DNA from: Streptomyces spirodelae
GTDB lineage: Bacteria > Actinomycetota > Actinomycetes > Streptomycetales > Streptomycetaceae
Reading direction: 5' to 3'
NCBI RefSeq assembly: GCF_017676385.1
Contig: NZ_JAFFZN010000026.1
Coordinates: 1-64,000 of the forward strand
Length of the DNA: 64,000 nucleotides
The notes beneath the pieces were generated by a model. It was given only the letters and a program-made list of their open reading frames with translations, did not search any database and had not been told where the DNA came from. The position numbers were made by a program, and so were the translations under genes. This document shows, piece by piece, positions 25,489 to 33,853 of the stretch; position 1 is the stretch's first letter, and every line of letters begins with the position of its first letter.

Positions 25489-26808
25489 ATGAGCAGCAGT
25501 CACCCCGCCCCCGGCCCCGCTCCCCACCGCACCGGTGTCCGCACCCGCACCGCCGCCCCCGTCGGCGCCCGCCCCCGAGGCCGTACCCGGGTCGGTGTCC
25601 GGCACGCGGCGGCCGCCGTCGCCCTCGCCGCGCTGCTCGGCGGCGTCACCGGATGCGGCGACGGCTCCCGTTCCGGGCGGGACGGCGGCCGGGCCGGACA
25701 CGGCAGCGGGGAGCAGGCCGCGCAGGCGCAGGGTGAGCGCGGCGAGCACTCGCGGCGCGGGTTCTCGCTCTTCGCCACGGGAGACCTGCTGGTGCACGAC
25801 TCGATCATCCGGCAGGCACGCGCGGACGCGGGCGGCTCCGGCTACGACTTCGGCCGTATGATCGCCGCGGCCAAGCCGCTGGCGCGCCAGGCCGACCTGG
25901 CGATCTGCCATATGGAGACCATCTACGGTCCCGACGGCGGGCCGTTCACCGGCTATCCGCTCTTCCAGACGCCACCGCAGCTCGCCCGCTCCGTCAAGGA
26001 GGCGGGCTACGACTCGTGTTCGACCGGCTCCAACCACACCCTGGACGACAGTGCCGACGGGGTCGGCCGCACCCTCAAGGCGATGGACGGTGCCGGTCTC
26101 AAACATGTGGGGTCGGCCCGGTCGAAACAGGAGCGCGGCCGTCCGGCCCTGCTGCGGGCGGGTGACGCCAAGGTGGCGCAGCTGTCCTACACCTACGGCA
26201 CCAACGGCATCTCCCTGCCCGAGAACAAGCCGTGGCTCGTCAACCTCATCGAGCCCGAGCGCATCATCCGGGATGCCCGGGTCGCGCGCCGGGCCGGGGC
26301 CGACGTGGTGGTGGCCAGCCTGCACTGGGGCACCGAGTGGCAGGAGAGCCCGGACGAACTCCAGCGCTCCGTGGCCAAGAAGCTGACCGCCTCGCGCTCC
26401 CACGGGCGCCGGGACATCGATCTGATCCTCGGCACCCACGCACACGTTCCCCAGGCGTACGAGAAGGTCAACGGGACCTGGGTGGTCTACGGGATGGGCG
26501 ACCAGATCGCCGGGAAGATGAACGACCCGCGCGGCAGCATGGGCACCGCGGCCCGGTTCCACTTCGTGCCGCCGAAGACGCGGCCCGGTGCGAAGGACAG
26601 CAAAGGCGGCAGCAGGCAGTGGACCGTCGACAAGGCGGGGTTCACTCCGTTCATGATGAAGACCTCGCCTCGGCACACGCTGATCAATCTCGCGTCCGAG
26701 AAGAGCAGGGGTGCGGGTGACCCCGCGCAGGATGAAGCGTACGAGACCATCCGCAAGGCCGTCTTCAGTCGAGGGGCCGAGGAGGACGGCCTGCGCATGC
26801 TCCCGTGA
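25489..26808 (+). CDS. CapA family lipoprotein
   Basis: Extracytoplasmic protein (439 residues) of the CapA/PgsA metallophosphatase-like family, best known from poly-gamma-glutamate capsule synthesis and in actinobacteria often of unknown role. A twin-basic N terminus and hydrophobic stretch (AAAVALAALLGG) end in a lipobox-like GVTGC near residue 50. The domain starts FSLFATGDLLVHDS and includes ICHMETIYG, SNHTLDDS, ASLHWGTEWQ and LGTHAHVPQ, which carry the Asp, His, Glu and Asn residues expected of the active site. I chose the ATG at 25489 because GGAGGAG lies six bases upstream. A hairpin follows its stop directly. No pgsBC genes are present, so polyglutamate synthesis is unlikely (inference). 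Confidence 0.9.
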   Translation: MSSSHPAPGPAPHRTGVRTRTAAPVGARPRGRTRVGVRHAAAAVALAALLGGVTGCGDGSRSGRDGGRAGHGSGEQAAQAQGERGEHSRRGFSLFATGDLLVHDSIIRQARADAGGSGYDFGRMIAAAKPLARQADLAICHMETIYGPDGGPFTGYPLFQTPPQLARSVKEAGYDSCSTGSNHTLDDSADGVGRTLKAMDGAGLKHVGSARSKQERGRPALLRAGDAKVAQLSYTYGTNGISLPENKPWLVNLIEPERIIRDARVARRAGADVVVASLHWGTEWQESPDELQRSVAKKLTASRSHGRRDIDLILGTHAHVPQAYEKVNGTWVVYGMGDQIAGKMNDPRGSMGTAARFHFVPPKTRPGAKDSKGGSRQWTVDKAGFTPFMMKTSPRHTLINLASEKSRGAGDPAQDEAYETIRKAVFSRGAEEDGLRMLP

Positions 26809-26862
26809 GCGCCCCATCAGGGGCGCGGGGAACTGCGAGAGCAACTACGGAGCACCCGCAGC
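26809..26862 (+). terminator. Terminator-like hairpin, dispersed repeat copy A
   Basis: GCGCCCC (26809-26815) pairs perfectly with GGGGCGC (26820-26826) around ATCA, starting directly after the capA-like stop. The following GGGGAACTGCG...CAAC...CCCGCAG tail is shared with the copy at 53709, and the hairpin with GGGGAAC is shared with 43968. It lies between convergent genes and could act in both directions. Confidence 0.7.
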
Positions 26863-26876
26863 CCACCCCGCACGCC

Positions 26877-28043
26877 TCACACAGGGGCACCCCCATGGCC
26901 GGCCGCTCCAGTGGCGGTGGGGCGGCGGCCGGTGCGGTTCACGATGATGGCGCCGACGACCATCAGCAGGCCCACGCCGGCCGCCGAGAGGCCGATTGTC
27001 AGCAGTGCCGTGTCCATCGGCGGGTGCTGGGTGGGCTTGACGTCCGTCGGGGAGGCCAGGAACTCCTCGCCCTTGTACTCGGTGGGGGAGGCGTCGTGAG
27101 CCGGAGGCTTCGACGCGGCGCGTACGGCGGCCGCCGCGTTGATCACCCCGTGGCCGACCAGCGGACTGTAGCCCCCCGGCGGGTGCTCCGCGGTCTCGGT
27201 GAGGATGGCCCGGATCTGGGAGGGCTTCAGCTTGTGGTTCTTGGCCAGCATCAGTGCCACCACACCGGAGGTGAGCGCGGCGGCGGGCGAGGTGCCGTTG
27301 ACGGCTTCGTAGCCGCCGGTGTTCTTCGCGCTGACGATGCCGACGCCGGGCGCCGCCACCGTGTTGTACGTCCGCACGGTGGAGAACTCGGCCCGGCTGC
27401 CGCCCTGTTCGACGGCGGCGACGGCGATGACGCCGGGATAGCCGGCCGGGTAGGACGAGTCGTTGAGGACGTCGCCGTCGTTGCCCGCCGAGGCCACGAC
27501 GGTCACACCCTTGTACGCGGCGTGGGCCAGGGCCTTGGTCTCGTCCTCGTTGAAGCTGGACCCGAAGGAGTCGCCGCCCAGCGACATGGAGATGACGTCC
27601 GCGCCGTGGTCGACCGCGTAGTTGATGCCCTGCGCGACGGGGCTGGGCCCGGTCTTCCAGTCGTCCGCGTCGTGCTCCTTCTTGTCGTCGATCACCCGTA
27701 CCGACAGGATGTGTGCCTTCGGGGCGACCTTGAGCACATCGGACGCCATGGCCGTGCCGTGGCCTCCCCAGCGCGGATCTCCCGGCTCCAGGCCGTCCTT
27801 GAGGAAGTCGGGCCCGGTGGTCACCTTGCCGGCGAGGGCCGGGTGGTTCTTCTCCACACCGCTGTCCAGCACGGCGACCTTGATGCCCTCGCCCTTGGTG
27901 GTGCGCTGCGCGGCGGACAGGCCGAGGGCCCGCGCTTCCCAACTGGTGGGCGTGTCGGCCCGGGCGGGTGTCACGGTGGTCGCGCACAGCAGGGAGCTCA
28001 GTCCGGCCGCGGCGATCAGCGTGCCGAGGCGCCGGCGGTTCAT
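26877..28043 (-). CDS. mycP: Mycosin-type subtilisin protease of type VII secretion
   Basis: Membrane-anchored subtilase (388 residues) of the mycosin type, part of or associated with type VII secretion. A signal peptide ends near ATTVTPARA (about 29). The catalytic triad is visible: Asp in VAVLDSG (about 58), His in GGHGTAM (about 93) and Ser in GTSPAAA (about 251). A C-terminal helix (about 345-368) is followed by a basic tail, the usual mycosin anchor. I chose the ATG at 28043: AGGAG lies six bases upstream and it overlaps the stop of the preceding proline-rich gene (ATGA). It lies 22 kb from the FHA-FtsK gene, so the secretion genes are scattered here. Confidence 0.93.
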   Translation of the reverse strand: MNRRRLGTLIAAAGLSSLLCATTVTPARADTPTSWEARALGLSAAQRTTKGEGIKVAVLDSGVEKNHPALAGKVTTGPDFLKDGLEPGDPRWGGHGTAMASDVLKVAPKAHILSVRVIDDKKEHDADDWKTGPSPVAQGINYAVDHGADVISMSLGGDSFGSSFNEDETKALAHAAYKGVTVVASAGNDGDVLNDSSYPAGYPGVIAVAAVEQGGSRAEFSTVRTYNTVAAPGVGIVSAKNTGGYEAVNGTSPAAALTSGVVALMLAKNHKLKPSQIRAILTETAEHPPGGYSPLVGHGVINAAAAVRAASKPPAHDASPTEYKGEEFLASPTDVKPTQHPPMDTALLTIGLSAAGVGLLMVVGAIIVNRTGRRPTATGAAGHGGAPV

Positions 28044-29146
28044 GAGGTCTCCTCGTTCAGCAGGTCGCCCAGATGCATGTTCAGGTCCTCGGCGAGGGTG
28101 GCCGCCGCCTCCCGCCAGGGCATCCGGTCCGACTTGGCATCGAGCTCCGTCCTGCCCCAGTCGCCGGGCAGGTGGCCCGCCTTGCGGCCGTCGGTGGAAC
28201 CGGCGGATACGGCGATGGCGTAGGGGAGGCCGGGCCCTGTGGTCTGCGTCCCGTCCGAGCCGTTGCGGGCGGCGTCCTTCCAGTCGGCGGCGACGGTGTC
28301 CGGTACCGGGAGGGCCTTGACGCCGTGGCTCGCGGTGTCCTTGTCCTTCTCCGCGTCGAAGAAGGAGCTCATGCCCGCCTCTGGATCGTCCGTCTTCGGC
28401 AGGACGATGAGTGCCACGGTGGCGACCAGGTTGCCCGTCGGGTCGGTGTAGGTGGCGCGCAGCACGGCCTTGCAGCCGCGCTTGTCCGCCTCGGCGGCCA
28501 GCGTTCCGGTCAACGCCTCGGAGCAGCCCGTCTTCTCGGATATGCCCAGGCGGTGCCACTCGGCGCTCTTCGGGTCGTCGGCGTCGGACTGGCCGGTCCG
28601 GGGCCCTAGCGTCTTGGGGAAGAGCTGGTCGACCGGCTTGTTGCGCCACATCACGGGGCCGTAGCCGGTGCGGTTGGGGATGTCCTGGTTCGCGTTGGAG
28701 AAGGTGTGCGCGGTCAGGGCGCCGCCCGCGAGGAGGGCCAGGGCGCCCACGACGCTGAGGAGGGCGGTGAGACAGTTGCGGCCGGTGTTCTTCTTCGGCC
28801 GGGGCGCAAAGGGCGCCGCGCCACCGCCCGGCATTCCGATGCCGGGCATTCCGCCACCGCCCGGCACCCCGCCGCCCCCGGGCATGCCACCGGGCATTCC
28901 GCCGCCGGGGAAGCCGCCGTTGGGATAGCCGCCTGGCGCGCCGGCCGGGGGCATCCCCGGCTGGAATCCGGGTGCGGCGCCGGGAGCGGCCCCGGGTTGC
29001 GGTCCGGGCGGGGCTCCGGGCGGACCAGGCGCCGCACCGGGTGCGGTGCCTGGCGGCACCGGCGGCGGCGCCGTAGGAGGTGGGCCGGGATGCCGCCCGG
29101 AGTCCCCGGCGTTCCCGGGACTTTCAGGCGGGCTCGGATAGGACAT
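28040..29146 (-). CDS. Proline/glycine-rich single-pass membrane protein
   Basis: 368-residue protein coupled to the mycosin gene. The first 115 residues are a low-complexity Pro/Gly/Ala/Met region with PGAAPG and GGGMPG words, expected to be disordered and cytoplasmic. A hydrophobic helix (about 122-146) leads to an extracytoplasmic domain containing Cys near 207 and 224 that may form a disulfide (KTGCSEALTG...KRGCKAVL). A GGAGGGGAG ribosome site precedes the ATG. The domain has a repeated alpha/beta appearance but I do not recognise it. The 4-bp overlap with mycP suggests a joint role at the secretion complex or as protease partner (inference). Confidence 0.82.
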   Translation of the reverse strand: MSYPSPPESPGNAGDSGRHPGPPPTAPPPVPPGTAPGAAPGPPGAPPGPQPGAAPGAAPGFQPGMPPAGAPGGYPNGGFPGGGMPGGMPGGGGVPGGGGMPGIGMPGGGAAPFAPRPKKNTGRNCLTALLSVVGALALLAGGALTAHTFSNANQDIPNRTGYGPVMWRNKPVDQLFPKTLGPRTGQSDADDPKSAEWHRLGISEKTGCSEALTGTLAAEADKRGCKAVLRATYTDPTGNLVATVALIVLPKTDDPEAGMSSFFDAEKDKDTASHGVKALPVPDTVAADWKDAARNGSDGTQTTGPGLPYAIAVSAGSTDGRKAGHLPGDWGRTELDAKSDRMPWREAAATLAEDLNMHLGDLLNEETS

Positions 29147-29380
29147 GGCTCCCCTCCTCGGTGTTCGGCGCCCCTGAGTACGGGCACGGAGCAGCGGGGG
29201 GAGACGTCAGCGCTCACGCGGTTCGACGCGTGTGCCCCCGCGTTCGCGTACGGAACACTATCGGCCACGTTTGGCGACAGGATGATCGATCCCCGGTCTC
29301 GCCTGTGTCACAGATCCGCAGGTCAGAACAGTTCCGGACATTCGAGACGGTTGTCCGCGCGCGAGGGGCGCCGCCTCCGT

Positions 29381-30790
29381 TCAGACGGGCTGGAGGGTTT
29401 CCGGCTGCGCGGCCGGCGGGGCCTGCTCGTCCTCGGGGACGGAGATGACCCAGTGCGTCCGGTGCCGCGGGCGCAGATACAGCGCCCAGTAGGCGACGGC
29501 GAGGGCGACGATGGTGCCCGTTATGGCGAGGCTCTGCGCGCTCTGCTGCCACAGCACCCACAGCAGGGCCGCCATCAGGAGCGCGGGGAGCGCCGGCCAC
29601 AGCGGCATACGCCAGGCTGCCCGGTGCTTGTACGCAGCCCGGCGCGCGGCGAGGGCGCCGAGCGCGACGAAGACGTACATCCCGGCCACGGCCACCCCGG
29701 TGACCTCGCTCAGCATGTCCAGGTCGACGAAGCACAGCAGCGCGCCGGGTACGCCGACCACCAGTGTGGCCGCCCAGGGGGAGCCGAAGCGCCGGCCGAG
29801 CCGGGTCAGGGCGCGGTTGACCGGGGTGGGCCAGGCGGCGTCGCGTGCGGAGGCGAAGACGACCCGGGAGTTCTGGATGACCATCACGATCGCGGCGTTG
29901 ACGATCGCCAGCGCGATGCACAGGCTGATGAACGTTCCGACGGCAGAGTTGCTCCACTGCTGCACCATGGCCGCGATGTCGCCGCCGGCCAGTGTGTGCA
30001 GATCAGGAGCGCCCAGGGTGATGGCGACCACCGGGACGATGACGACCGCGAACCCGATGCCGAGTGTCCACAGCACGGTGCGGGCCACGGTGCGCCGAGG
30101 GTTCTCCATCTCCTCGGCCAGATATACGGCGGTGGAGAAGCCCTGCAGGATGAAGAGCGCGGTGGCGAGCCCGGCGACGATCAGCCCGGCGGTGACCGGC
30201 GAGGTGTGGCCGTGTCCGCCGTCCATGACCGGGTTGACGAGCACCGAGGCGGGGCGCTGGGCGTGGGTGAAGCCCAGGAAGGCGACGATGGCGGCACCGA
30301 CGACCTCCAGGGCGAGGAAGACACCCGTGATCCACGCGTTGGCCCGCAGGTCCAGCAGGCCCATGGCGGTGGAGAGCAGCATCACGGCGGCGGCCGCGAA
30401 CCGTGGATCGAGGTCGATGACCGGGGCGAGGTAGTCCGCAGTGCCCAGCGCGATGATCGGCGGCACGATCATGACGACGATCAGTGACAGGACGAAGACC
30501 AGCCACCCCGCCAGCCTCCCCATCAGGGTGCCGACCATGGCGTACTCACCGCCCGAGCTCGGGATGAGAGTGCCCAGCTCGGAGTAGGTGAACGCGACGC
30601 CGATGCACAGCAGCGCGGCGACGGTGATGGTGAGCGCGGTCCCGGTGCCCAGGGTGCTGAACGAGTCCGGCACGATCACGAAAAGTGACGATGCCGGGGT
30701 CAGACAGGACAGGGTGAGCAGCGTACCGCCCACCACGCCGATGGAGCGGGTGAGTTTGGGCTTGCCGGGGTCTTCGAGCGTGTCGGTCAT
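29381..30790 (-). CDS. APC family amino acid/amine permease
   Basis: Secondary transporter (469 residues) of the amino acid-polyamine-organocation superfamily, with about twelve hydrophobic helices. The N terminus carries the typical TRSIGVVGGTLLTLSCLTPAS and then ELGTLIPSSGGEYAMVG, the substrate-loop consensus around helices 1 and 2. I chose the ATG at 30790; the 38 upstream codons are Arg-rich and unlike the family. No enzyme gene nearby betrays the substrate. A perfect 7-1-7 palindrome lies about 150 bp upstream and may be its operator. Confidence 0.92.
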   Translation of the reverse strand: MTDTLEDPGKPKLTRSIGVVGGTLLTLSCLTPASSLFVIVPDSFSTLGTGTALTITVAALLCIGVAFTYSELGTLIPSSGGEYAMVGTLMGRLAGWLVFVLSLIVVMIVPPIIALGTADYLAPVIDLDPRFAAAAVMLLSTAMGLLDLRANAWITGVFLALEVVGAAIVAFLGFTHAQRPASVLVNPVMDGGHGHTSPVTAGLIVAGLATALFILQGFSTAVYLAEEMENPRRTVARTVLWTLGIGFAVVIVPVVAITLGAPDLHTLAGGDIAAMVQQWSNSAVGTFISLCIALAIVNAAIVMVIQNSRVVFASARDAAWPTPVNRALTRLGRRFGSPWAATLVVGVPGALLCFVDLDMLSEVTGVAVAGMYVFVALGALAARRAAYKHRAAWRMPLWPALPALLMAALLWVLWQQSAQSLAITGTIVALAVAYWALYLRPRHRTHWVISVPEDEQAPPAAQPETLQPV

Positions 30791-30942
30791 GCTGGTCCGT
30801 TCGTACCGTGCGTACTGGGCGGGGGAGCGGTATCGCCTCCGGTGGCGCACCGAGCGGTCGGTGCGGAAGGTGTGGACGCCGGAATCGCGTTCCGGTGAGC
30901 GCATACAAGCTGTTGCAGGGAAGCGGAGTCAAGACCTCCATT

Positions 30943-30957
30943 CAACGGAATCCGTTG
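30943..30957. promoter_or_regulatory. Perfect palindrome CAACGGA-A-TCCGTTG
   Basis: A 15-bp palindrome in the 283-bp gap between the APC permease start and the GntP permease stop. The region also has an AT-rich AACAACTGTTATA segment at about 30971-30983. Since both flanking genes are on the minus strand, it would act on the APC permease gene. Confidence 0.55.
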
Positions 30958-31073
30958 CCTTGATGGCTCGCAACAACTGTTATAGGGGCTTTCGGTGCCA
31001 TGTGAGGCTGATTCCGGTGCCCAAGGAAACCGAAGCCACGATCTCAGGGTTTTGCCGTCCTCTCACAGTCCGC

Positions 31074-32537
31074 TCACAGCACCAGGCTCATCGTCTGGAT
31101 CAGGCCCAGCGCGATCACCGATGCGGTCGAGACGGTCACCGTCACTGTCTTCAACGCGCCCCGCGTCGTCTGGCCGAGCAGGCTCTGCAGCAGCCAGAAG
31201 GTGTTGCTGGTGGCGTGGATGGCGAACAGCGAGCCCGCACCCGCTGCGAGGGCGACCAGGACCGGCTCCACGTCCAGGTCCGGCACCACCGGGACCAGGA
31301 CGCTCGCCGCTGTGATGGCCGCGGTGACGACGGAGCCGATGGCCATGTGCAGGAGGGCCGCGATCAGCCAGACGAGCGCGAGCGGCGCCCAGGTGCTGGT
31401 CGAGACGTGATCCTCTACCAGGTTCCCGAGCCCCACCGCGCCCACCACAGCGGCCAGCGACCCGCCCACGCCCCGCAGCACCAGGATCTGGCCGGTCTTC
31501 CGGTAGCCCCGCCCGAACAGCTCACTGACTGCGCCCCGGGGCAGCTGGCGCCGTGCGATCCAGCAGGCGCAGGTCAGCCCGGCGAGCAGCCCGACCACCG
31601 GGTCGCCGAGGAAGCCGAGGACGGGCGAACGCCACCCGGCTACCTCGGCGACGGCGCCGGTCGCGGTCATCGCCAGTGCGAGGAGCAGCGGGGAGAGCAG
31701 CAGCGGCAACGGTCGCGCCGGGGCGGCGTCCCGCGCTGCGGCCGCATCCTGCGGTGCGGACGCATCCTGCGGTGCGGCCGCATCCTGCGGTGCGGACGCA
31801 TCCTGCGGTGCGGACGCGTCCGGCGCAGCGGCCGCGTCGCGCGCCGTGTTCGCCGACTCCTCGCTCGGCCTGGCCGGTTCACCGGGCACCGCGGCGCTCT
31901 CGTCCCGTTCGGGGTTCCAGAAGCCGTGCTTGACCAGTACGTCGAACAGGAGCAACGTCAGCACGATCGTCACGGACGCCAGTGGCAGGCCGTACAGCAG
32001 TATGTGGCCCAGCGAGACGCCCAGCAGCCCGGCCAGCGCGAGGGCGCCGACACCCGGCACCGAAAGGGCGACACCCACCTCCAGGCCCAGGGCCAGCGCC
32101 GCGGCCATCCGCGCCGGGCCGCCCCGGCCGATCCGCCCGCCCAGTGCTCTGGCCAGTGGCGCGGTCACCACCAGCAGCACATCAGTGAAGATGAACTGGA
32201 GGAAGGTGCCGATCAGTACGGCGAAGGCATAGGGCAGCGCCCGCCGGCCGAGTCTGCGCAGCAGCACGGCCATCAGCCGCTCGAAGGCGCCGAACGAGGC
32301 GAGCAGCGTGCCCAGCAGGACACCGAGCACGATCAGCAGCCCCACCTTGGCCATCAGGTCGCCGAAGCCCCTGTGGACGGTCTCCAGGGTCTGTTCGGGG
32401 CCGAGTCCGCAGACGATGCCGAGGTAGATGGCGCTGAGCACCAGCGCGAGCGCGGGGTTGAGCTTCGCCTTGAGAATGAGCAGGACCATCACGGCGACGG
32501 TGGTGGCCGTATGGACCAGGGGTGCCGCTTCTCCCAT
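31074..32537 (-). CDS. GntP family gluconate:H+ symporter-like permease
   Basis: Predicted proton symporter of the GntP family (487 residues; relatives about 440-450), for gluconate or related sugar acids. About 12-14 helices, with family segments GLLIVLGVLLGTLLASFGAFERL, FTDVLLVVTAPLA, the conserved ALSVPGVGALALAG, and LFAIHATSNTFWLL. The excess length is a hydrophilic loop at about 225-280 containing hexapeptide DASAPQ-type repeats, encoded by 18-bp tandem repeats. I chose the ATG at 32537; a weak AGAGAGG site precedes it. No gluconate kinase or regulator gene is adjacent, so the substrate remains a family-level guess. Confidence 0.9.
   Translation of the reverse strand: MGEAAPLVHTATTVAVMVLLILKAKLNPALALVLSAIYLGIVCGLGPEQTLETVHRGFGDLMAKVGLLIVLGVLLGTLLASFGAFERLMAVLLRRLGRRALPYAFAVLIGTFLQFIFTDVLLVVTAPLARALGGRIGRGGPARMAAALALGLEVGVALSVPGVGALALAGLLGVSLGHILLYGLPLASVTIVLTLLLFDVLVKHGFWNPERDESAAVPGEPARPSEESANTARDAAAAPDASAPQDASAPQDAAAPQDASAPQDAAAARDAAPARPLPLLLSPLLLALAMTATGAVAEVAGWRSPVLGFLGDPVVGLLAGLTCACWIARRQLPRGAVSELFGRGYRKTGQILVLRGVGGSLAAVVGAVGLGNLVEDHVSTSTWAPLALVWLIAALLHMAIGSVVTAAITAASVLVPVVPDLDVEPVLVALAAGAGSLFAIHATSNTFWLLQSLLGQTTRGALKTVTVTVSTASVIALGLIQTMSLVL
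31744..31815. repeat. 18-bp tandem repeats inside GntP permease gene
   Basis: About four units of GCATCCTGCGGTGCGGAC (alternating with GGCC at the unit end) run head to tail. On the minus strand they encode DASAPQ/DAAAPQ hexapeptides in a cytoplasmic or periplasmic loop. The period is a multiple of three, so copy number changes would stay in frame. Confidence 0.85.
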
Positions 32538-32812
32538 CCGGTACCTCTCTCGTCCGGGTGGCGGAACTGCGTACGAGTCCTTCGGGCCCCGTCCGCCGGC
32601 AGCCAGGGGGCCCGTCAACGCGGCACTCGTGACCGAGTCCGTGGCTGCCGTTGTGCATGCCCATTGGAGGGGCGGCACGTGCCTGTGCTCCGGCCGCCCC
32701 CTCGGACGGGGGATGGGATCGACGGCAAGGTCCGCGCGCAGCGGCGGCACTCACCACACCGCGTGCGGCAGTGCGATCTCCCGGGCGTACAACCAAGCGC
32801 CCGGTACAGACG

Positions 32813-33853
32813 TCAGCGGAGGCCGAATGCCTCCACGATGCGCTGGGCCGCCAGGGTCGCCGTCAACGAACCCTCGCGGACCCGCTCTTCGAGCAGCGGC
32901 GCCAGCCGCCGGACATCCTGGTGCTGTTCCAGTCGGCTCAGCAGGTCGTCGCGCACCATCGACCACACCCACTCGACCTGCTGGTCGCGCCGTTTGGCCG
33001 TCAGCTCCCCGGTCGACTCCAGAACCGCGCGGTGCCGCTCCAGCCGCTCCCACACCTCGTCGAGCCCTGAGCCCTCCCGGCCGCTGCAGGTGAGCACGGG
33101 CGGCGTCCAGGCGGTGTCGGTGAGTGGGGTCTCCCCTGCTCGAGCGGAGCCGAGAGCTTGGGGACGCATGAGCCGGAGTGCGCCCGCCAACTCGCGGGCG
33201 GCCGAGCGGGCGTCGCGCTCGTGCGGACCGTCGGCCTTGTTGACGGCCAGCACGTCCGCGATCTCCAGCACGCCCTTCTTGATGCCCTGGAGCTGGTCGC
33301 CGGTGCGGGCCAGGGTCAGCAGCAGGAAGGAGTCGACCATCTGCGCGACGGTCGCCTCCGACTGCCCCACGCCGACCGTCTCCACCAGGACGACGTCATA
33401 GCCGGCGGCCTCCATCACGATCATCGTCTCGCGGGTGGCCTTGGCGACGCCGCCCAGCGTCCCCGCGGTGGGGGAGGGGCGGACAAAGGCGGCGGGGTTG
33501 ACCGCCAGGCGCTCCATCCGGGTCTTGTCGCCCAGGATGGAGCCGCCCGTACGGCTGGAGGAGGGGTCGACCGCCAGCACGGCGACCCGGTGTCCCCGCT
33601 CGGTCAGCAGGGTGCCCAGCGCGTCGATGAACGTCGACTTGCCGACTCCCGGCACCCCGCTGATACCCACCCGCCGGGCGCCGCCCGAGTGCGGCAGCAG
33701 CGTCGTCAGCAGCTGCTGGGCCAGCTCGCGGTGGTCGGCCCTGCGGGACTCGACCAGCGTGATGGCGCGGGCGATGTGCGCGCGGGAGCCCTCCAGCACG
33801 CCCTTGGCATAGCTGTCGAGGTCGATCGTCCTGGGCACCCGCTCAGCCCTCAC
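32813..33853 (-). CDS. meaB: MeaB/ArgK G-protein chaperone of methylmalonyl-CoA mutase
   Basis: GTPase (346 residues) that loads and protects the adenosylcobalamin cofactor of methylmalonyl-CoA mutase. Walker A is ISGVPGVGKST, the metal-binding switch region follows with VDPSSSRTGGSILGDKTRM, then VETVGVGQSE and the base-recognition motif NKADG. It follows mutB with an 11-bp overlap. The frame's first start is GTG at 33853; a second GTG at 33838 (start VPRTIDLD) fits the probable family start equally well, giving 341 residues. Its placement directly after mutB makes the assignment secure. Confidence 0.96.
   Translation of the reverse strand: MRAERVPRTIDLDSYAKGVLEGSRAHIARAITLVESRRADHRELAQQLLTTLLPHSGGARRVGISGVPGVGKSTFIDALGTLLTERGHRVAVLAVDPSSSRTGGSILGDKTRMERLAVNPAAFVRPSPTAGTLGGVAKATRETMIVMEAAGYDVVLVETVGVGQSEATVAQMVDSFLLLTLARTGDQLQGIKKGVLEIADVLAVNKADGPHERDARSAARELAGALRLMRPQALGSARAGETPLTDTAWTPPVLTCSGREGSGLDEVWERLERHRAVLESTGELTAKRRDQQVEWVWSMVRDDLLSRLEQHQDVRRLAPLLEERVREGSLTATLAAQRIVEAFGLR

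Noticed and set aside
28714..28960. Gly/Pro codon repeats as a possible CRISPR-like or mobile repeat
   Set aside because: They are imperfect codon-level repeats of a Pro/Gly-rich protein segment with no regular spacers.
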